Assembly: GCA_019635415.1 (NCBI GenBank)
Contig: JAHBZN010000001.1
Span: 434,001 to 498,000 of the forward strand
Reading direction: 5' to 3'
Length of the DNA stretch: 64,000 nucleotides
Source: Ramlibacter sp.
GTDB lineage: Bacteria; Pseudomonadota; Gammaproteobacteria; Burkholderiales; Burkholderiaceae_C
The notes beneath the pieces were generated by a model, which worked only from the letters and a program-made list of their open reading frames with translations, ran no database searches and was not told the origin of the DNA. Below are positions 8,633-16,866 of this stretch, one piece after another. Numbering within the stretch: the stretch's first letter is position 1; each line of letters begins with the position of its first letter. The translations under genes were made by a program, and so were the position numbers.

Positions 8633-11206
8633 CTAAGGCAGGCCGGTGGCGGTCACCCCGCAGGTCAAAACGAAGGTCGCGGTGCTGCCGGCGGGGAAGG
8701 TCGGAATGGCGATGCCCGTGGCGGATTGCAGTGCGCTCACGAACAGCTGGATGGGCAGCGGACAGACGGCTCCCCCGGAGGCCGAACAGTTGATGGAGGT
8801 GCAGTTCAGGCCGGTGGCGGCCGGGTCCTTCAGTGCCGCGCCATCGGCGTCGGCCGGTCCCAGATTGGCCACCGTGATGGTGTAGTTGTTGGTTTGCCCC
8901 GGCACCAGCGTGGTGACGCCGTCGTCCTTGACCACGGTCAGATGGGCGGCGGGCTTGATGGTCAGCACCACCGTCGAGGAGTTGTCCGTCGTGTTGGTGT
9001 CCAGCGCGCCGGTCACGGTATAGATACCCACGGTGTTGGTAGCGGTGGAAACCACCGAAGTCACGCTGACCCGCGCCACGACCGTGATGTCGCAGCCCTC
9101 GTCAATGGCCGCGCTCGAGACGGTGCCCCGGACCACGGTGCGCCCGCCGACCACGGCGGTGCTGGTTGCGCAGCCGGCGGATCCCACGGGCGTCGCCGAC
9201 ACCGATAGCACGGGTGTGATGAGGGCCGGCAGGGTGTCCGTGAAGGTTCGCGTGCCCTCGACCCCACCTCCGTTGCGTATGTTGATCACGTAGGAGATCG
9301 TGGCACCTGAGGGCACGTCGATGTTGCTGGTGGTGGTCGCCCCCGTCGCGCCGGTGCGCTGGCTTTTCTCGACCGAGAAGTCCGAGGCCCGTAGATAGAA
9401 GCTCGCCGTGGCGGCATCGGCGTTGGAGCCCGATACGGTGGTCAGGCTGCCCGCTGGAATGGTGTTGAGGCTGAAGGCGGCCACGGTGCCCGTGACCCGC
9501 ACCACGAAGCTGCAACTGCCGCCCGTGGTGCCGCCCGGTATGGCGCTTCCGTTCAGGATCGTGATGCGGGTGGTCGCGGTGGTCGCACTGGTGGAGGCGG
9601 GCTTGGTCACCGGCGAGCCATCGGAGAAGCAATTGATGGACAGCAGGGACGGTCGGGTGATGCGCAGGTTGGTGGGCAGCGTGTCCGTGAGCGAGGACGT
9701 GAGTGTGTTGGTGCTGGTGTTGGGGTTGGTGATGACGATGGTCAACGTGGTGGTGCCAACCGCCGAGGACGAGGTCACGGGGTTGAACGACTTGGTGATG
9801 ATCGGCAGGTTCGGCAGCGACAGGTTCTGGACCTGGAACGACGCCGAGGCGGCCACGGTGTTGGTGCCGGCGGAGGTGGTGAGGCTGCCCGCCGGGATGG
9901 TGTTGTTGTAGAGATTGGCCAGCGTGGCGGACACCCGCACGCTGAACGAGCAACTGCCACCGCTGCTGGAGCCCCCGGGGATCAGCGAGCCCGAGGCAAT
10001 GACCGCGCTGCCCGCGCCAGCGGTTCCCGTGATGGTGGTGCTGGCCGGCAAGGAAGCCAGTGGAGTGCCGTCAGAGTAGCAGGTGCCCGTGAGTGATGGC
10101 GTGGGGTGGACCACCATGCCGGTGGCGAAGGTGTCGGTCACGGGCAGGGTGACGAAGATGGGCACCTTGTTCGGATTGCTGATGGTGATGTTCAGGGTCG
10201 ACGTGCCTGGCGTGGTGGCGCTGGTTGGATTGAACGATTTGGTGATGGTGGGGGGATCGGGGGGCGCCACGCAGTTGCCGGCGTCGTTCACGGGCGTCGT
10301 GTTGTCCACCAGCGTGGCCGAAATGCTCGGCGACGCCGTGTGGTCGTCGAGTTCGTAAGTGATGTTGCTGGTGCCCGCGCCGCCGATGTAGACCTTGCCG
10401 GTCTTGGGGTGGACCGCCACCGAGGCGATCTGGAACGCCGTGACCGCGACGGTGGCGGTCTGGACCACCTGGGCGCTGGTGATGGTGTAGCCCGAGTAGG
10501 TGAGTGCCAGCTTGAGCACGCGAATGGGGTTGGTGTTGGTCACCAGCCAGATATCGCCGGTCTGCTGGTCGGCGAAGATGTCACCGCTGCTGTTGAGCAG
10601 CGGGTAGGTCACGCTGCTGCCCACCACCGACGAATAGACCGTGGTCCAGCTCGTGGAGGTCGGATTTTCCGGATCGAGCAGGCCGATGGCCACCAGTTGG
10701 GTGCTGGTGCTGCCATCGTCCACATAGACATTGTTGACCGCCGTGTTGACCGAGCCCAGCAGGAACATGCGCCGGCTGCTGGTGTCGCGGTCCAGCGTGG
10801 CGCCCACGAGGTAGTTGATGGATTGCGTGCCCGTGGTGAGGTTGCTCCGGGTGTAGGTGAACGAGGCCGGCACCGAGATGTTGGCTCCCCCTCCCGTGGT
10901 GGCGAACGTGATGCTGCCCGTGGCGTTGCTGAACGTGGCCTTGTACATGGGCATCGGAACCGTCACGCCAGCCGAGAAGTACAAGGCACCGTCGCCTTCA
11001 TACCCCGACAGCGAATTGCCGCCCACGGGCGTGGCCGCCACAGTGACCCATTGGCTCGTGGCGGAATTGAAATACACCAGGTTATTGCCGGAATTGGCCC
11101 ACAGCGCGGTGCAGGCGGACGGCACGGCCCAAGCCACCCCGCCGGCCGCCAGCATCAGGCTTGCCAGAAGGAACCAACGCAACAACTGACGCAGACCAAA
11201 GAACAT
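8633..11206 (-). CDS. Large secreted DUF11-type repeat protein
   Basis: 857 residues from ATG 11206; a TTG 21 bp upstream is possible, and neither has a strong Shine-Dalgarno. The signal peptide is WFLLASLMLAAGGVAWA. Residues ~30-300 form a Thr/Ser/Val-rich beta domain with SVAVHPKTGKVYIGG, reminiscent of a propeller blade. Two homologous ~125-residue repeats follow, each with TITKSFNP or IITKSFNP, TLTNPN-like strands, GGSCSF and NTIPAGSLTT. Two DUF11-like domains end the protein (DFSVEKSQRTG..., LTVVKDDGVTTL...). There is no IPTL-CTERM, LPXTG or autotransporter domain, so release or an unknown anchor is likely. Its end (CGVTATG) resembles that of the next gene, suggesting duplication. Confidence 0.8.
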   Translation of the reverse strand: MFFGLRQLLRWFLLASLMLAAGGVAWAVPSACTALWANSGNNLVYFNSATSQWVTVAATPVGGNSLSGYEGDGALYFSAGVTVPMPMYKATFSNATGSITFATTGGGANISVPASFTYTRSNLTTGTQSINYLVGATLDRDTSSRRMFLLGSVNTAVNNVYVDDGSTSTQLVAIGLLDPENPTSTSWTTVYSSVVGSSVTYPLLNSSGDIFADQQTGDIWLVTNTNPIRVLKLALTYSGYTITSAQVVQTATVAVTAFQIASVAVHPKTGKVYIGGAGTSNITYELDDHTASPSISATLVDNTTPVNDAGNCVAPPDPPTITKSFNPTSATTPGTSTLNITISNPNKVPIFVTLPVTDTFATGMVVHPTPSLTGTCYSDGTPLASLPASTTITGTAGAGSAVIASGSLIPGGSSSGGSCSFSVRVSATLANLYNNTIPAGSLTTSAGTNTVAASASFQVQNLSLPNLPIITKSFNPVTSSSAVGTTTLTIVITNPNTSTNTLTSSLTDTLPTNLRITRPSLLSINCFSDGSPVTKPASTSATTATTRITILNGSAIPGGTTGGSCSFVVRVTGTVAAFSLNTIPAGSLTTVSGSNADAATASFYLRASDFSVEKSQRTGATGATTTSNIDVPSGATISYVINIRNGGGVEGTRTFTDTLPALITPVLSVSATPVGSAGCATSTAVVGGRTVVRGTVSSAAIDEGCDITVVARVSVTSVVSTATNTVGIYTVTGALDTNTTDNSSTVVLTIKPAAHLTVVKDDGVTTLVPGQTNNYTITVANLGPADADGAALKDPAATGLNCTSINCSASGGAVCPLPIQLFVSALQSATGIAIPTFPAGSTATFVLTCGVTATGLP

Positions 11207-11273
11207 CGTCGCTAGGGTGCACCGCAAGAAGGGACGGTGGCTGCGGGGAAACCGCGCCTTCGCTTTTTGCGCG

Positions 11274-11279
11274 ATTGTA
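11274..11279 (-). promoter_or_regulatory. Candidate -10 (TACAAT) for the DUF11 gene
   Basis: Read on the minus strand, TACAAT lies about 70 bp before the ATG at 11206, with only a weak TTTCTA -35 at 18 bp. The surrounding stretch (11275-11335) is noticeably A/T-rich against the GC-rich neighbourhood, as expected for a promoter. Confidence 0.35.
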
Positions 11280-11393
11280 TGTCAGAAAGTGCGTTTTTAG
11301 AAACACAAAGTTGCACTTTGGCCCGATTTTTGACCGAGGGGTCCCCGGACGGCTCGCACCCACGCGCGATGGCCCGTTTCGGAAAAGCCGAAA

Positions 11394-11491
11394 CCCTTGC
11401 GGTGCCATCGCACCGCAAGGGCCATGCTTTCAGGATGAAAAGTGCCTGAAGTCCCCGGAGGGCGGGCACTTTTCGCTATCTATTCGATAGC
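11394..11491. repeat. Cluster of three inverted repeats, probable terminator region
   Basis: In the roughly 300-bp gene-free stretch 11207-11505 three hairpins lie in series. The first is CCCTTGCGGTG / CACCGCAAGGG (11394-11404 and 11411-11421, 11-bp stem). The second is GAAAAGTGCC / GGCACTTTTC (11437-11446 and 11465-11474, 10-bp stem with A and T flanks). The third is GCTATC / GATAGC (11475-11480 and 11486-11491). They sit just past the end of the acyl-CoA dehydrogenase operon on the minus strand, so termination is the simplest role. Confidence 0.6.
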
Positions 11492-11505
11492 GACGGGAGT
11501 CCGTC

Positions 11506-12621
11506 TCAGGCGAACACGCCGGCGGTGTCCTGCATGCGCGCGGAGACCTCGCCCAGGTGGTGCATGCTGTCGCCGAAGGTCATTTCGAGCTGGGTGAGCT
11601 TCTTGAAGTAGTGGCTCACGATGTACTCGTCGGTCACGGCAATGCCGCCGTGCATCTGCACCGACTGCTGGCCGATGTAGCGCATCGAGCAGCCGAGCTG
11701 GTACTTGGCGCGCGCCATGGCAGCACGGCGCTCGGCCGCCGGCGCGTTGAGCTTGAGGCTGGCGTAGTAGCTCATGGAGCGGGCCAGTTCGAGCTGCATC
11801 TTCATGTCGGCTACGCGATGGCGCAGGGCCTGAAAGCTCGCGATCGGCACGCCGAACTGCTTGCGCGTGTTCATGTACTCGACCGTGATGGCCACGGTCT
11901 TGTCCATCACCCCGACGGCTTCGGCGCAGGTGGCGGCAATGCCGATGTCCACCGCATGTTCCAGGGCCGTGAGCCCGTCGGTGGTCACCAGCGACGCGGG
12001 CGCGTTCTTGAACGTCACTTCCGCAGCGCGGCCGCCATCCTGCGTGCCATAGCCGTTGGTGGTCACCCCGTCGGCGCCGCGCTCGACCAGGAACAGGGCG
12101 ATCTTGCCCTGCACCGTGGCGGGCACCAGAAAGGCGTCGGCCTGATCGCCCACGGGCACGACGCTCTTGGTGCCGGTCACCGACCAGGCAGCGCCGGCCT
12201 GGCTGGCTTGCGCGTCGCAACGATCCAGGCGGTAGCGCGCCTTGCGTTCCTGGTGGGCGAGCACGACGAGCGCTTCACCCGAAGCGATCCGGCCCAGCCA
12301 GGCTTCCTTGATCGCGGCGGGGGCGTAACCTGCCAGCACGCCACCGGCGATCAGGGTCTGCGCGAAGGGTTCGAGCACGATGCCGCGCCCCAGTTCCTCC
12401 ATGACGACCATGCCTTCGGTCGGGCCCATGCCCAGGCCGCCATCGTCCTCGCTGATGTACAGGCCGCACAGGCCCAGCTCGGCCAGCTCACCATAGGCCG
12501 CGCGTTCAAAGCCGCCGGCCTTGGCGGCCTTGGTGCGGCGCTCGAAGCCGTAACCCTTGTCGACCCATTTGCGGACCGCGTCGCGCAGTTGTTCCTGGTC
12601 GTCAGAAAAATCGAAATCCAT
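11506..12621 (-). CDS. Acyl-CoA dehydrogenase family protein
   Basis: 371 residues from ATG 12621. The fold is that of the flavin acyl-CoA dehydrogenases: an N-terminal helical domain, the GLGMGPTEGMVVMEELGRG block near residues 62-80, a middle beta domain, and a C-terminal helical domain with NTRKQFGVPIASFQALRHRVADM and QMHGGIAVTDEY. It would oxidise an acyl-CoA to the enoyl-CoA, passing electrons to ETF. The catalytic Glu cannot be fixed by eye. It follows a second dehydrogenase by 12 bp; such FadE-like pairs often act as hetero-oligomers. The substrate is unknown (fatty, branched, aromatic or steroid-side-chain CoA). Confidence 0.92.
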   Translation of the reverse strand: MDFDFSDDQEQLRDAVRKWVDKGYGFERRTKAAKAGGFERAAYGELAELGLCGLYISEDDGGLGMGPTEGMVVMEELGRGIVLEPFAQTLIAGGVLAGYAPAAIKEAWLGRIASGEALVVLAHQERKARYRLDRCDAQASQAGAAWSVTGTKSVVPVGDQADAFLVPATVQGKIALFLVERGADGVTTNGYGTQDGGRAAEVTFKNAPASLVTTDGLTALEHAVDIGIAATCAEAVGVMDKTVAITVEYMNTRKQFGVPIASFQALRHRVADMKMQLELARSMSYYASLKLNAPAAERRAAMARAKYQLGCSMRYIGQQSVQMHGGIAVTDEYIVSHYFKKLTQLEMTFGDSMHHLGEVSARMQDTAGVFA

Positions 12622-12633
12622 GTTCTTGTCTCC

Positions 12634-13815
12634 TTAGCCGAGGACCGTCTGGGCCACGATGTTGCGCTGCACTTCGTTCGAGCCGCCGTAGATGGTGGTT
12701 TTGCGCATGTTGAAGAAGGTGGCCGCCAGCGGCGCGTTGCCCGTGGCACCGCCCGGGAAGTCCCCCTGCCAGCCGGCTTCCATGGCTTCCTTGATGAAGG
12801 GCAGGCTGTAGGGGCCGGCGGCCAGCATCATGAGTTCGCTGTAACGCTGCTGGATTTCGCTGCCGCGGATCTTGAGCAGGCCGGCGATGTCCAGCGAGTT
12901 CTTGCCCGATTTCTCGGCGCTGAGCACGCGCAGCACCAGCATCTCGAGCGCGACGACCTCCACTTCGAGCTTGGCGATCTCGTCGCGAAAGCGCGGGTCG
13001 TCGTACACGCCCTCGGCCTTGGCGATGCGCTTGAGGCGCTCCAGTTCGCGCTTGGCGCGGTTCACGTCGGCGATGTTGGTGCGCTCGTGGCTGAGCAGGT
13101 GCTTGGCATAGGTCCAGCCCTTGTTCTCCTCGCCGATCAGGTTCTCGGCCGGCACCTCGACGTTGTCGAACCAGACCTCGTTCACCTCGTGGCCGCCGTC
13201 CAGCATGATGATGGGGCGCACGGTCACGCCCGGGCTCTTCATGTCGATCAGCAGGAAGCTGATACCGGTCTGCGGCTTGCCCTCGGTGCTGGTGCGCACC
13301 AGGCAGAAGATCCACTCGCCGTACTGGCCCAGCGTGGTCCAGGTCTTCTGGCCGTTGACGATGTACTTGTCGCCCTTGCGCTCGGCGCGGGTCTTGAGCG
13401 AGGCCAGGTCCGAGCCCGAGCCGGGTTCGCTGTAGCCCTGGCTCCACCAGACTTCACCGCTGGCAATGCCGGGCAGGAAGCGCTTTTGCTGCTCGGGGCT
13501 GCCAAAGGCCATGATCACCGGCGCCACCATGACGGGGCCGAACGGGATGACGCGCGGGGCGCCTGCCAGCGCGCATTCTTCCTCGAACAGGTGCTTCTGC
13601 ACTGCGGTCCAGCCTGGGCCGCCGAATTCCTTGGGCCAGCCGTGGCCGAGCCAGCCCTTCTTGCCCAGAATCTTGGCCCAGCGCTGCATGTCGTCGCGCG
13701 TGAGGTGCAGGGCGTTGTGCACCTTGTGGGAAATGTCCTTGGGCAGGTTGTCCTGCACCCAGGCGCGAATCACTTCGCGGAATTTCTGTTCTTCGGGGGT
13801 AAATGCCAAATCCAT
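12634..13815 (-). CDS. Acyl-CoA dehydrogenase family protein
   Basis: 393 residues from ATG 13815, chosen because AGGAGA precedes it and MDLAFTPEEQKF is a standard family start; the open frame continues upstream without meaning. Motifs include GYSEPGSGSDLASL (flavin/substrate loop near residue 130), KTWTTLGQYG, and C-terminal YGGSNEVQRNIVAQ (FAD contact). It is longer than its downstream partner and keeps the more canonical active-site blocks. The two genes form an operon. Likely a component of a CoA-thioester degradation pathway. Confidence 0.93.
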   Translation of the reverse strand: MDLAFTPEEQKFREVIRAWVQDNLPKDISHKVHNALHLTRDDMQRWAKILGKKGWLGHGWPKEFGGPGWTAVQKHLFEEECALAGAPRVIPFGPVMVAPVIMAFGSPEQQKRFLPGIASGEVWWSQGYSEPGSGSDLASLKTRAERKGDKYIVNGQKTWTTLGQYGEWIFCLVRTSTEGKPQTGISFLLIDMKSPGVTVRPIIMLDGGHEVNEVWFDNVEVPAENLIGEENKGWTYAKHLLSHERTNIADVNRAKRELERLKRIAKAEGVYDDPRFRDEIAKLEVEVVALEMLVLRVLSAEKSGKNSLDIAGLLKIRGSEIQQRYSELMMLAAGPYSLPFIKEAMEAGWQGDFPGGATGNAPLAATFFNMRKTTIYGGSNEVQRNIVAQTVLG

Positions 13816-13856
13816 GACGATATCTCCTGTGCGATCCGAGTTTACGTACGGTCGTT

Positions 13857-14534
13857 CTATTTTGGGTGTCCGGGTTGCGACATCCCGAGCTGTTCGAGGA
13901 CATTTTGCAGTGCAGAACGCAGCGTGCCGACCTCGTCCTCGAGCGCGCGGAGGCGGGCCTCGAGCCGGCGGGTGTCGTCCAGCGGAACGCCGGCATGCTC
14001 GACCGGCGCGGTGCTTGCGCTCAGGTCCACCGCACCGCACAGCAGATGGGCCCAGCGCTGCTCGCGGGCGCCTGGCGCGCGCGGCAGCTTGACCACCAGC
14101 GGGCCACCCTTGTCCTCGCTGCGCTCCTGCAGTTCTTCCAAAAACGCGTCGACCGAGGAGATGTCGGCAAAGCGGTACCAGCGCTCGCTGTTGATGCGCA
14201 GTTCGCCCGCGGTCTGCGGGCCGCGCAGCATCAGCAGGCCGAGCAATACAGCCGACTGCTCGGGCACGCCCACGACGCGCTGGAAGTTGTGCTCGTAGCG
14301 CGGCACGCGGCTGCCGCTGGTCTCGAACACCAGGCTCAGCAGACGCAGCGAGTCCAGGGCGTCCTGCGCTTCGGCCTCGACCAGGTTCATCAACGGATCG
14401 CGGCTGGTTTTCTGGTTGCAGCCGGTAAGCAGCGTGTTCAGCGTGAGCGGATAGCTGTCGGGCACGGTGCGGGCCTTTTCCATCAGCGTGCCGAGCACGC
14501 GCGCCTCGTTCGGGGTCAGGGGTCTCAGGGACAT
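13857..14534 (-). CDS. YceH family protein (DUF480)
   Basis: 225 residues from ATG 14534. The start [21 protein letters not shown] and the following [20 protein letters not shown] block are diagnostic of the YceH/DUF480 family, two winged-helix domains in tandem. A C-terminal heptad-like segment ([17 protein letters not shown]) suggests a short coiled coil. The biochemical role of YceH is not established. It is divergent from purN with 21 bp between the starts. Confidence 0.9.
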   Translation of the reverse strand: MSLRPLTPNEARVLGTLMEKARTVPDSYPLTLNTLLTGCNQKTSRDPLMNLVEAEAQDALDSLRLLSLVFETSGSRVPRYEHNFQRVVGVPEQSAVLLGLLMLRGPQTAGELRINSERWYRFADISSVDAFLEELQERSEDKGGPLVVKLPRAPGAREQRWAHLLCGAVDLSASTAPVEHAGVPLDDTRRLEARLRALEDEVGTLRSALQNVLEQLGMSQPGHPK

Positions 14535-14555
14535 GGCAGGGATAATTGCGGGTGA

Positions 14556-15137
14556 ATGAAAAACATCGTGATTCTGATCTCTGGCAGTGGCTCCAACATG
14601 GCGGCCATTGTCCGCGCGGCCCAGCGCGACCACTGGCGCAAGACCCTGGGCGCGCAGGTGGCGGCGGTCATCAGCAACCGTCCGCAGGCCGAGGGCCTGG
14701 CCCTGGCGCGCGAGCACCTGATCGCCACGGATGTGGTGGACCATACCCGCTTCGCCACCCGCGAGGCCTTCGATGCCGAACTGGCCACGGTGATTGACCG
14801 GCGCCAGCCCACGCTGGTGGTGCTGGCCGGGTTCATGCGCATCCTCACGCCGGCCTTTGTCACCCGCTACGAGGGCCGGCTGCTCAACATCCATCCGTCG
14901 CTGCTGCCCGCCTTCACGGGCCTGAAGACGCACCAGCGGGCCATCGACGCGGGCTGCCAGGTGGCCGGGGCCACCGTGCATCGCGTGACGGCGGACCTGG
15001 ACCATGGCCCGATCCTGGCGCAGGCCGCCGTTCCGGTGCTGCCGGGCGACACGGGCGAGACACTGGCGGCGCGCGTGCTCACCCAGGAGCACCTGATCTA
15101 TCCCCAGGCGATCGCTGATTTGCTGCGGAATTTGTAG
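14556..15137 (+). CDS. purN: Phosphoribosylglycinamide formyltransferase
   Basis: 193 residues, typical for PurN. The enzyme transfers the formyl group from 10-formyl-THF to GAR, the third step of purine synthesis. Visible motifs: ISGSGSNM (GAR phosphate loop, residues 8-15), the catalytic Asn-His block [11 protein letters not shown] near 108, and the folate-loop Asp in DLDHGPI near 146. It is a monocistronic gene divergent from yceH. The length and all motifs are normal. Confidence 0.97.
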   Translation: MKNIVILISGSGSNMAAIVRAAQRDHWRKTLGAQVAAVISNRPQAEGLALAREHLIATDVVDHTRFATREAFDAELATVIDRRQPTLVVLAGFMRILTPAFVTRYEGRLLNIHPSLLPAFTGLKTHQRAIDAGCQVAGATVHRVTADLDHGPILAQAAVPVLPGDTGETLAARVLTQEHLIYPQAIADLLRNL

Positions 15138-15161
15138 CAGACGGCGGCCGCCGCGCAAGGG

Positions 15162-15413
15162 CTACAGCCCTGTTTCATCGTCCACGCGGGCGAAACGCGG
15201 TTGCTGCACGCCGTCCACCATCACCTCTTCGTTGAACATGGCGGCGGGCCGCACCCACAGGCCGTGGGCGCCGTACAGGGCCCGGTACAGGGTCATGGGC
15301 TCCAGCGTTTCGCTGTGGCGCACGGTGCCCACCACCTCGTAGGGCAGGCCCTTGTAATGGCGATAGCGGCCGGGAGGGGTTTCGATCAGTGGAGGCAGGT
15401 CGGCGTCGGACAT
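15162..15413 (-). CDS. DUF1653 domain protein
   Basis: 83 residues from ATG 15413. Almost the whole protein is the DUF1653 signature: RYRHYKGLPYEVVG, H-SETLEPMTLYRALYG, LWVRPAAMF and PRFARV. It is a small beta-rich cytoplasmic protein whose function is not known. An in-frame start 60 bp upstream overlaps the divergent rRNA methyltransferase and is less likely. The 39-bp gap to that gene must hold both promoters. Confidence 0.88.
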   Translation of the reverse strand: MSDADLPPLIETPPGRYRHYKGLPYEVVGTVRHSETLEPMTLYRALYGAHGLWVRPAAMFNEEVMVDGVQQPRFARVDDETGL

Positions 15414-15452
15414 GGCGGCGTTCGTTCGGGGGGCAGATGGGACAATAGCGGC

Positions 15453-16724
15453 ATGCATCCTAAAGCCCTGCTCGACGCGTGTGCCGAGCTCGTCAAACTC
15501 ACCCTCCAGTTCGATCACCCGGCCGACGCCGTGGTGTCGCGTTACTTCCGTGATCACCGGTCCCTGGGACCGCGCGAACGCGCGACCCTGGCCGAAACGG
15601 TTTACGCGGTACTGCGCCGCAAGCTGCTGTTCGACCACATGGCCCCCTCGGGCAGCGGTCCGCGCGAGCGCCGCCTGGCCATCCTGGGGTTCCACGGGCC
15701 GCGCGACTTCCTCAAGAGCGCACTGACCGACCAGGAAAAAACGTGGCTGGACCAGTGCGACGCCATCCGGCCTGCCGACCTCCTGGAGCGGCACCGCCAC
15801 AACCTGCCCGAATGGCTGGTCCAGCCGCTCAAGGACCAGCTCGGCGATGGCTTCTGGCCGCTGGTGGATGCGCTCAGCCAAAGTGCACCGCTGGACCTGC
15901 GCGTCAACGCGCTGGCCGACAAGCGGCCTGACGTGCAAAAGGAGCTGGCGCAGGCGGGGTTGGCCGCGGCGCCCACGCCGTATTCACCCTGGGGCCTGCG
16001 CATCGAGGGCAAGCCGGCGCTGGGCAAACTCGATGCCTTCACCCGGGGAGCGATCGAAGTCCAGGACGAAGGCTCGCAGTTGCTGGCGCTGCTGCTCGAC
16101 GCCAAGCGCGGCGAGATGGTGGTGGACTTCTGCGCCGGCGCGGGGGGCAAGACCCTGGCCATCGGCGCCTGCATGCGCAACACCGGCCGCCTGTACGCGT
16201 TCGACACCTCGGCCCACCGCCTCGACGCGCTCAAGCCGCGGCTGGCGCGCAGCGGCCTGTCGAACGTGCACCCGGCGGCGATCGCGCACGAGCGCGACGA
16301 CCGCATCAAACGCCTGGCCGGCAAGATCGACCGCGTGCTGGTCGATGCGCCCTGTTCGGGCCTGGGCACGCTGCGTCGCAATCCCGACCTGAAATGGCGC
16401 CAGTCGCCCCAGGCGGTGGAGGAACTGGTCGCCAAGCAGACGGCCATCCTGCAAAGCGCGGCGCGCCTGCTCAAGCCGGGCGGCCGGCTGGTCTACGCCA
16501 CCTGCAGCGTGCTGCCGCAGGAAAACGAGGCCATTGCCCAGGCGTTCAGCGCCGCCAATAGGGAGTTCAGCCCACTCGCGGTGGGTGAAATCCTGTCCAA
16601 TCTGAAGGTCGAGGCGGCTGCCAGCCTCTGCAGTGGCGGGACATCGGGGGCCGATTACCTGCGGCTTTGGCCTCACCAGCATGCCACTGACGGATTTTTC
16701 GCGGCAGTTTGGGTGAAAACTTGA
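15453..16724 (+). CDS. RsmB/NOP-family SAM-dependent RNA methyltransferase
   Basis: 423 residues from ATG 15453. The N-terminal helical NusB-like half (residues 1-150) is followed by a class I methyltransferase domain: VVDFCAGAGGKTLAIG (SAM loop), VDAPCSGLGTLRRNPDLKW (motif IV, PC) and VYATCSVLPQENE (motif VI, TC). The two cysteines fit an m5C mechanism. It modifies rRNA or tRNA; RsmB (16S C967) is the nearest well-known relative, but the true rsmB normally sits with fmt/def, so the exact target is open. Confidence 0.9.
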   Translation: MHPKALLDACAELVKLTLQFDHPADAVVSRYFRDHRSLGPRERATLAETVYAVLRRKLLFDHMAPSGSGPRERRLAILGFHGPRDFLKSALTDQEKTWLDQCDAIRPADLLERHRHNLPEWLVQPLKDQLGDGFWPLVDALSQSAPLDLRVNALADKRPDVQKELAQAGLAAAPTPYSPWGLRIEGKPALGKLDAFTRGAIEVQDEGSQLLALLLDAKRGEMVVDFCAGAGGKTLAIGACMRNTGRLYAFDTSAHRLDALKPRLARSGLSNVHPAAIAHERDDRIKRLAGKIDRVLVDAPCSGLGTLRRNPDLKWRQSPQAVEELVAKQTAILQSAARLLKPGGRLVYATCSVLPQENEAIAQAFSAANREFSPLAVGEILSNLKVEAAASLCSGGTSGADYLRLWPHQHATDGFFAAVWVKT

Positions 16725-16759
16725 TGAATATCACGGCATCGGGCTCATGATGCCTTTCA

Positions 16760-16786
16760 ATTCACAGGTTATTCACAGGTTATACA
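16760..16786 (+). other. Tandem ATTCACAGGTT repeat with a DnaA-box match
   Basis: ATTCACAGGTT occurs twice in tandem (16760-16770, 16771-16781). The junction reads TTATTCACA (16769-16777), an exact match to the DnaA box TTATNCACA. TATACA follows and could be a -10 for the desaturase, although no -35 is correctly spaced. A single box is not an origin. Confidence 0.4.
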
Positions 16787-16866
16787 AGGGGGAGGCCTTA
16801 AAATGGCTGGAAAAACAGAACAACAGCCTCCACCTGACGTCGTTCCCCTGAGAGAGACCCCTGACT

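Noticed and set aside
11557..14298. Very long open frame on the plus strand, antisense to both acyl-CoA dehydrogenases (and similar ones at 245-1702 and 3113-5029)
   Set aside because: Codon-position GC bias of the real minus-strand genes keeps the opposite frame open. The translations are His/Gln/Arg-rich with no recognisable domain, and the minus-strand genes have full family motifs.
16760..16786. Replication origin
   Set aside because: Only one DnaA box, no AT-rich unwinding region, and no dnaA, dnaN or parAB genes nearby.
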